Below, piece after piece: positions 5,058 through 10,290 of a stretch of 10,290 nt of DNA. The notes under the pieces are model-generated. The model ran no database searches, had not been told where the DNA came from, and was given only the letters and a program-made list of their open reading frames with translations. A program made the translations under genes and the position numbers. The stretch spans positions 1 through 10,290 of the forward strand of contig JALXCG010000845.1 in the NCBI GenBank assembly GCA_026991065.1, read 5' to 3'. The DNA comes from JALXCG01 sp026991065 [NCBI: Gemmatimonadota bacterium] (GTDB lineage: Bacteria; GCA-2686955). The first letter of the stretch is position 1; every line of letters begins with the position of its first letter.

Positions 5058-7002
5058 TAGCGCACGGGAGCGTTGGCGGGGAGTCCCAGGGCGGAAGCTG
5101 CGCTCCGGGGCGGGGTGTCTCATTGCCCTATTCGTTCTGGGGGCTCTTGCCTTTCTGGCTGACGGATGCGGCGTGGAGCGTCCGCCTGTGGCTGATGGAG
5201 CGGGAAGCGCCACGCTGGTTCCCGATGGGCCTGTAGCGGTTGCCTCAGTCGGTGCGTGGGAGGTGCACTACCGGGCCGGTGCGGAGGGGCTACCGGAGGT
5301 GGGGCGGGTGGTTTTTCAGTTGCCCGCCTACTGGCAGTGGACTCCTCCTCAGTCGGTGGCGCCGGATCGCCCGGGATTTGTGTGGGCCACTCGCTCAACT
5401 GGGCGGAAGCCAGGGGCGGTGGAGGCAAATGGGGCACTGATGTACGTTTCGGTTGAACCTGGAGGCGGCGGCCTGGCGCCCGGTGAAGAGTTGGTTTTGC
5501 ACTATGGGTCGGAGTCCCCCGAACACCCATCTCCGGTGCGCGCCGATCCATTCTCCGAAGACGCCCAAGTGTTTCGCGTTGCGGTGGATGGCAATGGCGA
5601 TGGCCTCTTCGCGGACGTGGCCGATCCACCTACGCTGCGACTCGTCGCGCGTGAGGCCATCCAGTTGCTGGTGACAGCCAGTCCGACCCTCTGCGCTCCA
5701 GGAGATTCGGTGCGGGTGACAATCGCCCCCCTGGATGGCGCGGACAATCTGGACGAGCAATTCGATGCGCCGATTGCCTTGGCTTGGCAGCCTTTGGGCG
5801 ACGTTGGTGATACCAACTGGGTTGCACAACTTGCCCCACACGATCGCGGCACGGCGCTGTGGCGCGGAGTGGCCCCCGTAAAAGCGGGGCGTTATCGCTT
5901 CTTGGCAAGTACGGCCGGATTGGCGGTTGCGCAGAGCGATCCGATTACGGTGCGTGATCACCTGGGGCGGCGCAAGCTCCTCTTTGCCGACCTCCATGGC
6001 CACAGCGCGCTCAGTGATGGAACCGGCAGCGCGGACGACTATCATTTTTACGCGTCGAGGGTCGCGGGTTTGGACGCGGGGTGTCTGACGGATCACGACC
6101 ACCATGGGAACTACCCCCTCAGTCCGGAAGCGTGGCGTGAACAGCAGGAGGTTGCAGCTGCCTATGACCATCCGGGAGACTATGTGACCTTGCTGGGCTA
6201 TGAGTATACGAATTGGCTCAGCGGCCACCGCAATGTCTACTTCCGAGATGCTGGAGGTCCCGTATATGCATGGTCAGATTCACTCTATGACACACCGGAG
6301 AAGTTATGGGGAGCGCTGGATCCGGAGCGTGCGCTGACGATTCCGCACCACACCGCGGGAGAGCCGGTGCCTATCGATTGGGAATTCCACAATCCCCGTT
6401 TCGAACCCGTGGTCGAGATTACCTCTGTTCATGGTTCTTCCGAGCGTATCGGTGCGCCGAACGCAGTCCGCGGCGCGACCGCCGGCCACACCGTCGTCGA
6501 TGCTCTCGCGCGCGGCTATCGGTTGGGCTTCATCGGCTCCGGTGACGGACATGTCGGGCATCCGGGACGGCGTCTGAAACCCTACCCATGGGGATTGGCT
6601 GGCCTTTGGGTGGATGAGCACACCCGCGCGGGGGTATGGGATGCCATTCGCCGCCGGTCGGTTTTTGCGACGACGGGGCCCCGAATCGTGGTTCGGTTCG
6701 CCATCGAAGCCACCCCTATGGGCGGAGAGGTAGAGTTCATTCCTGAAAAGGACGGGCTGATGCCTCTGGTTGCGTTGGCGGAAGTCCTCGGGACCGATAC
6801 GTTGACAACCGTGGAGGTGGTGAAGAACGGCGAGCCGTTTCTGGTCCTTGGTCCCGGCGAGGACCCCATGACAAGGCAGTTTACCTGGGGGGACAGTGGA
6901 CGGCGGGGTGACTACTACTATTTGCGCATCACGCAGGTGGACCGTGCAATGGCATGGAGCAGTCCAATCTGGATTGGAAAAGCACCCGAGGATTCGAGTT
7001 GA
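5050..7002 (+). CDS. exported PHP-fold metallohydrolase, DUF3604/CehA-like
   Basis: This 650-residue protein starts with a basic n-region (R6 to R18) and a hydrophobic stretch (23-37) ending LADGC40. That suggests export and perhaps lipid attachment, although the lipobox is weak (Asp at -2). Residues 45-305 look like beta-rich, Ig-like domains and include DGNGDGLFADVAD (180-192), which resembles a calcium-binding loop. The PHP catalytic part follows: DLHGHS (314-319), LTDHDHH (346-352), GYEYTNW (383-389), IPHHTAG (431-437), VHGSSE (460-465) and GSGDGHVGHPG (497-506). These give the His/Asp/Glu set of a metal-dependent phosphoesterase or related hydrolase. The tail (ATTGPRIVVRF and later) is the usual DUF3604 C-terminal beta domain. 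The substrate is unknown. GTG 5050 overlaps the receiver stop by 8 bases and lacks a strong ribosome binding site, so it is probably translated by coupling. A signalling role is inferred from context only. Confidence 0.86.
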   Translation: MPSSARERWRGVPGRKLRSGAGCLIALFVLGALAFLADGCGVERPPVADGAGSATLVPDGPVAVASVGAWEVHYRAGAEGLPEVGRVVFQLPAYWQWTPPQSVAPDRPGFVWATRSTGRKPGAVEANGALMYVSVEPGGGGLAPGEELVLHYGSESPEHPSPVRADPFSEDAQVFRVAVDGNGDGLFADVADPPTLRLVAREAIQLLVTASPTLCAPGDSVRVTIAPLDGADNLDEQFDAPIALAWQPLGDVGDTNWVAQLAPHDRGTALWRGVAPVKAGRYRFLASTAGLAVAQSDPITVRDHLGRRKLLFADLHGHSALSDGTGSADDYHFYASRVAGLDAGCLTDHDHHGNYPLSPEAWREQQEVAAAYDHPGDYVTLLGYEYTNWLSGHRNVYFRDAGGPVYAWSDSLYDTPEKLWGALDPERALTIPHHTAGEPVPIDWEFHNPRFEPVVEITSVHGSSERIGAPNAVRGATAGHTVVDALARGYRLGFIGSGDGHVGHPGRRLKPYPWGLAGLWVDEHTRAGVWDAIRRRSVFATTGPRIVVRFAIEATPMGGEVEFIPEKDGLMPLVALAEVLGTDTLTTVEVVKNGEPFLVLGPGEDPMTRQFTWGDSGRRGDYYYLRITQVDRAMAWSSPIWIGKAPEDSS

Positions 7003-7047
7003 GTCTGATTGGCAGTGCGATCACAATCGCGCCTTGAGATCAGACTC
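7001..7047 (+). repeat. 9-bp inverted repeat overlapping the rimP promoter
   Basis: GAGTCTGAT (7001-7009) and ATCAGACTC (7039-7047) are perfect inverted copies 29 bases apart. Between them lies GCGAT-CACA-ATCGC (7017-7030), a smaller 5-bp hairpin. The left arm includes the last bases of the metallohydrolase stop codon. The right arm runs from the end of the -35 box into the promoter spacer. It may fold at the 3' end of the upstream mRNA or act as an operator for rimP. No T tract follows it. Confidence 0.6.
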
Positions 7048-7062
7048 TTGGCGTGCTAAATT
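7034..7062 (+). promoter_or_regulatory. promoter of the rimP-nusA-ylxR-infB operon
   Basis: TTGAGA (7034-7039), a 17-base spacer and TAAATT (7057-7062) form a sigma70 promoter. TGC directly before the -10 box makes it an extended -10 type. The expected start is near 7069, giving a leader of about 77 bases before the rimP TTG. No competing promoter of similar quality is seen between 7063 and 7145. Confidence 0.7.
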
Positions 7063-7072
7063 CTGACGGCTG

Positions 7073-7104
7073 GAGTGGGCCATTGGTCCACTCTTTGGTT
7101 TTGT
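7073..7104 (+). terminator. terminator-like hairpin (probable attenuator) in the rimP leader
   Basis: GAGTGGGCC (7073-7081) pairs with GGTCCACTC (7085-7093), 9 bp with one G-U, around loop ATT. TTTGGTTTTGT follows. It begins only about 4 bases after the expected start of the rimP promoter, so most transcripts could end as RNAs of roughly 35 nt. It may instead end the upstream metallohydrolase transcript, but its place downstream of a good promoter favours attenuation, perhaps by NusA feedback. Confidence 0.6.
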
Positions 7105-7145
7105 ACCAGAAGTTGATCGAATCGAATCCCGCGGAGACCTGATCA

Positions 7146-7613
7146 TTGGAATGCGATGCCGCCATTGAAGAGGCAATTCGGCAGGCTTTGGATGAAGAGA
7201 AAATCGAGCTGGTCGATTGGCGCTGGGTGAACCGGCAGAATGGTCCGCGCATTACGCTGTTTATCCACAATCTGAACGGTGCTGTTGACTTTGCTGCTCT
7301 AAGACGAGCAGATCGAGCGGCCACGCGTGTTCTGGATGAACGAATTGCCGGGCGGTATCGCCTGGATGTTTCATCACCGGGGATGGATCGTCCGTTGGAG
7401 TCGGATCGCGATTTTGAGCGCAACATTGGTCGCTTGATTGAAGTGCGGACATCCGAGGAGGCGATTCTAGGTCGCCTTGAAGGTGTTGATACTGAAACGG
7501 TTTGCTTGGCTCTGTCGAATTCCGAGGATACTCGGACGATCGAGAGAAGCCGGATCGAACGGGCGCTGATTGTGCCTGATTGGGGTCAGCGGACGGCTCC
7601 GCGCTCCGATTGA
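7146..7613 (+). CDS. rimP: ribosome maturation factor RimP
   Basis: RimP helps assemble the 30S ribosomal subunit. The 155 residues match the family length (about 150). The N-terminal domain runs from AIEEAIRQALDEE to ITLFIHNLNGAVDFAALRRA (36-55), which normally reads like a conserved D-x-x-x-GV-x-L-x-D-C. The signature YRLDVSSPGMDRPL (71-84) matches the family pattern Y-x-L-E-V-S-S-P-G-x-x-R-P-L with Asp for Glu. An Sm-like C-terminal domain follows (RLIEVRTSEEAILGRLEGVD and later). The start is TTG 7146: a TGA lies in frame two codons upstream (7140-7142), and GGAGA (7133-7137) is 8 bases before it. It is the first gene of the nusA operon and ends 14 bases before the nusA ATG, the order found in most bacteria. 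Confidence 0.94.
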   Translation: MECDAAIEEAIRQALDEEKIELVDWRWVNRQNGPRITLFIHNLNGAVDFAALRRADRAATRVLDERIAGRYRLDVSSPGMDRPLESDRDFERNIGRLIEVRTSEEAILGRLEGVDTETVCLALSNSEDTRTIERSRIERALIVPDWGQRTAPRSD

Positions 7614-7627
7614 TTGGAACGAACCTG

Positions 7628-8980
7628 ATGAACTACGAGATCGTCGAAGCGCTCGGTGCGATCGTGCGCGACAAGCAGATCGACAAGGAGTTCCTCCTGC
7701 AAACAGTCAAGGAGGGGCTTGTTTCTGCTGTTAAGCGCAAGATGCGGGCTCGTCGCAATCTCGACAATGTCGATGTGGAGATCGATCAAAAGAGTGGCAA
7801 GATCTCGATTGTCATGGTCAAGAAGGTCGTGGACGAGATTGAAGAGGATGAATACGAAGAGATCTTGATCGAAGAGGCCCGTGAAGTCGAGCCCCAGGCG
7901 CAAGTCGGCGACCAGGTGACAATTCGCATTCCCTACGAAACATTCGGCCGCAACGCGATTCAGACCGCCAAGCAGGTGATCGTTCAAAAGCTGCGCGAGG
8001 CCGAGAGGGAGCGGATCGTCCAGGAATACACCGCCAAGATCGGCGAAGTGGTTACCGGTGTAGTACAGCAGATCTCTCGCGGAAACCTCATCATTAACCT
8101 CGGCAAGGCCGAGGGGATTCTGCGGTCGCGGCAGCAGATTCGGCGCGAGCGCTACCGTCAGGGCGATCGGCTTCGGGCGATGGTGCTGAATGTACACTGC
8201 GACGCCAAGCGGGATCCGATGATTGAACTTTCGCGCAATCACCCTGGCATGTTGGCTTGCCTTTTTGCGGCCGAGGTACCCGAAATCAGTGAGGGAATCG
8301 TGGAGATCAAGGCGGTTGCCCGCGAAGCTGGTGACCGGGCAAAGATCGCCGTTCATTCCACCGATCCGTCGATTGATCCGGTTGGGGCATGCGTTGGGAT
8401 TAAGGGGTCGCGAGTTCTATCCGTCGCCCAGGAATTCAACGGCGAGAAGATCGATGTCATTCAGTGGGACGAAGATCGCACGGTGTTTTTGAAAAAGGCT
8501 CTGTCACCAGCTCGTGTCACCGAGGTGATGTTTGACGAGTCTGATGCCGAGGCCAAGGTTACCGTGGTTGTGCAGGACGACCAACTCTCGCTGGCGATTG
8601 GGCGTGCCGGCCAGAATGCGCGACTTGCCGCACGCTTGACCGGTTTCAGGATCGACATCATCAGCGATACTGAGTACCGGGAGATCCTGGAAGAGATCAA
8701 CCGCCGTGACATCGACGTGAGCGCAATCCCCGGGTTCTCTGCGGAGGAGGCGGAGAAGTTCAAGCAGGCCGGCTACGAGACGCTGCGAGATTTGAGCGGT
8801 GTGACCGAGGAGATGCTGCTCTACATTCCCGATGTGGAGCCGGCGGATGCCGCGCGTCTTATGGAGAATATTCAGGCTGCGTTTGTTCGTTTTGATGAAG
8901 ATGAGGACGACGAGATGCCGTCCGCTGACGAAAACTCCGATGCCAACGATGCAGAGGAAGGCGAGGCGCCGAAAGCATGA
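7628..8980 (+). CDS. nusA: transcription termination/antitermination factor NusA
   Basis: NusA binds RNA polymerase and controls pausing, intrinsic termination and antitermination. This copy is 450 residues. The N-terminal RNA polymerase-binding domain covers about 1-130 (MNYEIVEALGAIVRDKQIDK). The S1 domain starts near 137 (KIGEVVTGVVQQISRGNLII). KH1 holds VGACVGIKGSRV (252-263), and KH2 holds AIGRAGQNARLAARLTG (323-339). A helix-hairpin-helix part at about 367-420 (IPGFSAEEAEKF, YIPDVEPADAARLM) is followed by a very acidic tail (421-450). Enterobacterial NusA is longer (495) with two C-terminal acidic repeats; here only one repeat-like unit and the tail are seen. ATG 7628 is chosen because alignment begins there; the ribosome binding site is weak (GGAACGA). 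Its last codons overlap the next gene (ATGA). Confidence 0.97.
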   Translation: MNYEIVEALGAIVRDKQIDKEFLLQTVKEGLVSAVKRKMRARRNLDNVDVEIDQKSGKISIVMVKKVVDEIEEDEYEEILIEEAREVEPQAQVGDQVTIRIPYETFGRNAIQTAKQVIVQKLREAERERIVQEYTAKIGEVVTGVVQQISRGNLIINLGKAEGILRSRQQIRRERYRQGDRLRAMVLNVHCDAKRDPMIELSRNHPGMLACLFAAEVPEISEGIVEIKAVAREAGDRAKIAVHSTDPSIDPVGACVGIKGSRVLSVAQEFNGEKIDVIQWDEDRTVFLKKALSPARVTEVMFDESDAEAKVTVVVQDDQLSLAIGRAGQNARLAARLTGFRIDIISDTEYREILEEINRRDIDVSAIPGFSAEEAEKFKQAGYETLRDLSGVTEEMLLYIPDVEPADAARLMENIQAAFVRFDEDEDDEMPSADENSDANDAEEGEAPKA

Positions 8981-9669
8981 TAGATGCAGGTCCGACGCGC
9001 CAGTGTGTCGTCTGCCATCGAAAAAGGCCTAAGAAAACTCTCTTACGGATTGTCGGACAGAGAGCGGAAGAGGCGAGCATGGTGCCCGGTAATGTTTATC
9101 GGGCCGGTCGAGGGATCTACTTGTGCCCGAGTTGTATGGCGATCGCGCAGCGACGAGGTTTGCGGACACGATCTCTTCGATTGACCCCGGGTGAGGTTGC
9201 GAGGATTATCACGGAATACAAGAGCGCAAGCGAACGCAAGAACCCAACGACGGTTAGAACTGACGCCGGCGCGGCTGAGGCTGTGCCGTTGGGCTGCGTG
9301 GATTTTAGCAGGCAGACCAGTTCCCGTTTGCTGGGGCTGTTGGGCCTCGCACACAAAGCGTGCCGGCTCCGGTTCGGGCGCGATGAAGCACTGCGGGCGA
9401 TTCGCACTGGCCAGGCATCCCTTGCCTTGCTGGCGAATGATGCCGGCAGTGACCTGCGTGGAGCGGTAGAGACGACGCTGCATGACACTCGGCAGCCGGA
9501 GTATCTGGTTGGGCCGAGTAAGATGGAAATCGGGCAGGCCCTCGGGCGCCGTCCAGTCGGTGTGGTCGTGGTGACCGATCTAGGATTTGCTCGGGCCCTG
9601 CGGAGACTGGCCCTGGAACGAGACGGGGACGCTCCGCGAAACACCCGGTCAGAATCGGAGTCTGGTTGA
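8977..9669 (+). CDS. YlxR (DUF448) - L7Ae fusion, nucleic-acid-binding protein
   Basis: This 230-residue protein joins two RNA-binding families that are often separate genes (ylxR and ylxQ) between nusA and infB. Residues 8-65 are YlxR-like: RQCVVCHRKRPKKTLLRIV, then GRGIYLCPSCMAIAQRRGL. Two CxxC pairs (C10/C13 and C50/C53) suggest a zinc ribbon. Residues about 115-222 resemble the L7Ae/eL30 fold (SSRLLGLLGLAHKACRLRFG, ALRAIRTGQASLALLANDAG, VVVVTDLGFARAL). A linker of about 45 residues separates them. It presumably works with NusA or the ribosome; YlxR has been described elsewhere as a nucleoid or RNase P regulator, and neither role can be read from this sequence. The ATG overlaps the nusA stop as ATGA, and its own stop overlaps the infB start as TGATG. 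The operon is translationally coupled. Confidence 0.9.
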   Translation: MIDAGPTRQCVVCHRKRPKKTLLRIVGQRAEEASMVPGNVYRAGRGIYLCPSCMAIAQRRGLRTRSLRLTPGEVARIITEYKSASERKNPTTVRTDAGAAEAVPLGCVDFSRQTSSRLLGLLGLAHKACRLRFGRDEALRAIRTGQASLALLANDAGSDLRGAVETTLHDTRQPEYLVGPSKMEIGQALGRRPVGVVVVTDLGFARALRRLALERDGDAPRNTRSESESG

Positions 9670-10290
9670 TGGCAAGGAATAAGGTTTTCGAGGTAGCGAA
9701 GCAGTTCGCGATCTCGCCAGTGGCACTCCTGCGCAAGCTGAAGGATATGGGCTCGTCGGCCACGAGTCCCATGAGTGTCGTGGAGCCTGCGGTTCTGGCC
9801 GAACTCGAGAAGTCCTTTCAAGAGCAAAGGGCTGCGCGGCGGAAGAAGACCGTGACTCGCAAGAAGAGTACATCTGCTGCGACCGGTTCCCGGACGCAGA
9901 CCCGCACGCGGCGCAAGAAAAGCACTGCCGCCCCGACCAAGGCGGCCAAGGCCAAGGCCAAGCCGGCTGCGCAGGCTGAATCCGTTGAGGTGCCGGTTGC
10001 CGAGAAGGATACGAAGCGTGCGGCTGTGGTGGAAACACTGCAGGAGACGAGCACGCCCCCTGCCGTACCGGCGGAAGCCGTGGCTCCGGCGAGTGACGAG
10101 GTGAGTGCAGAGGCGCCGCCAGCTGCCGGGACTCAAGAAACGGCTGCATCTGAGACTCCGGCGCGTGCAGTAGCGGCGGTTCAGGCGGAAGAGGTGGCTG
10201 CCTCCGACAGCCAGAGCGCTGTTCCGGAGCCTGACGCGGGCCACCGTGAGGTGGTGCCCCCGAGTCTCGATGGTGGAGAGTCGACGGAAG
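9669..10290 (+). CDS. infB: translation initiation factor IF-2, N-terminal part
   Basis: The frame opens at ATG 9669 and stays open to the window end, 207 codons, so the GTPase domain lies outside. Residues 1-55 (MARNKVFEVAKQFAISPVAL, then LRKLKDMG) form the IF2_N domain, a small helical fold. A long low-complexity linker follows. It has a basic Arg/Lys block (RRKK, TRKK, RTRRKK, then KAAKAKAKPAA), then an Ala/Pro/Glu-rich acidic stretch. Such linkers are usual in proteobacterial IF-2. The Shine-Dalgarno GGAGT (9657-9661) sits inside the upstream gene, 7 bases before the ATG. The start overlaps the YlxR-L7Ae stop (TGATG). Complete IF-2 delivers initiator tRNA to the 30S subunit. Identification rests on the N-terminal motif and the operon position. 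Confidence 0.93.
   Translation, partial: MARNKVFEVAKQFAISPVALLRKLKDMGSSATSPMSVVEPAVLAELEKSFQEQRAARRKKTVTRKKSTSAATGSRTQTRTRRKKSTAAPTKAAKAKAKPAAQAESVEVPVAEKDTKRAAVVETLQETSTPPAVPAEAVAPASDEVSAEAPPAAGTQETAASETPARAVAAVQAEEVAASDSQSAVPEPDAGHREVVPPSLDGGESTE

Noticed and set aside
5395-6228. 277-residue open frame on the minus strand
   Set aside because: It is a shadow of the metallohydrolase gene, with no motif and no start signal.
7586-8356. 256-residue open frame on the minus strand
   Set aside because: It is antisense to nusA. Its Leu/Asp/His-rich low-information sequence mirrors the acidic and Lys-rich codons of nusA.
9117-10244. 375-residue open frame on the minus strand
   Set aside because: It is antisense to the YlxR-L7Ae and infB genes. 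The composition is Arg/Ser/Leu-rich, as expected of a GC-rich shadow frame, with no recognisable domain.

Overview
This window is a GC-rich stretch of an ordinary Gram-negative bacterial chromosome. Every gene I can support lies on the + strand. Evidence for the cell type: an outer-membrane beta-barrel protein with a terminal Phe, CCA-encoded tRNAs, a MerR-type regulator directly before a tRNA-Pro, and a rimP-nusA-ylxR-infB cluster. The mix of housekeeping genes fits a deltaproteobacterial or Myxococcota-like lineage better than an enteric one. That placement is inference; no taxonomic marker can be searched here.

Layout. Positions 1-344 hold the 3' part of a MerR-like regulator. A textbook sigma70 promoter then drives tRNA-Pro(GGG), which ends in a strong intrinsic terminator. 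A soluble family 2 glycosyltransferase and a protein-L-isoaspartate O-methyltransferase (pcm) follow, then tRNA-Pro(CGG) with its own terminator. A second, 16-bp stem-loop precedes apt (adenine phosphoribosyltransferase). A well-formed promoter with a palindrome around its -10 box drives tRNA-Arg(CCT), and an outer-membrane beta-barrel gene follows without a strong terminator.

After a repeat-rich intergenic region (about 4053-4242) comes a tightly overlapped three-gene operon. It encodes an RsbW/SpoIIAB-type ATPase, a stand-alone receiver protein lacking the usual switch Thr/Ser, and a large exported PHP/DUF3604-type metallohydrolase. These look like a signalling pair coupled to an envelope enzyme, and this is the part of the window least explained by known systems.

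From 7003 to the end lies the transcription-translation cluster: rimP, nusA, a YlxR-L7Ae fusion, and the start of infB (cut by the window end). Its promoter has an extended -10. Within a few bases of the expected transcript start lies a terminator-like hairpin with a T-rich tail, suggesting early attenuation, possibly NusA feedback. A 9-bp inverted repeat overlaps the same promoter. The last three genes are joined by ATGA and TGATG overlaps.

No gap between genes exceeds 300 bases. I see no insertion sequence, phage gene, CRISPR array or replication origin.
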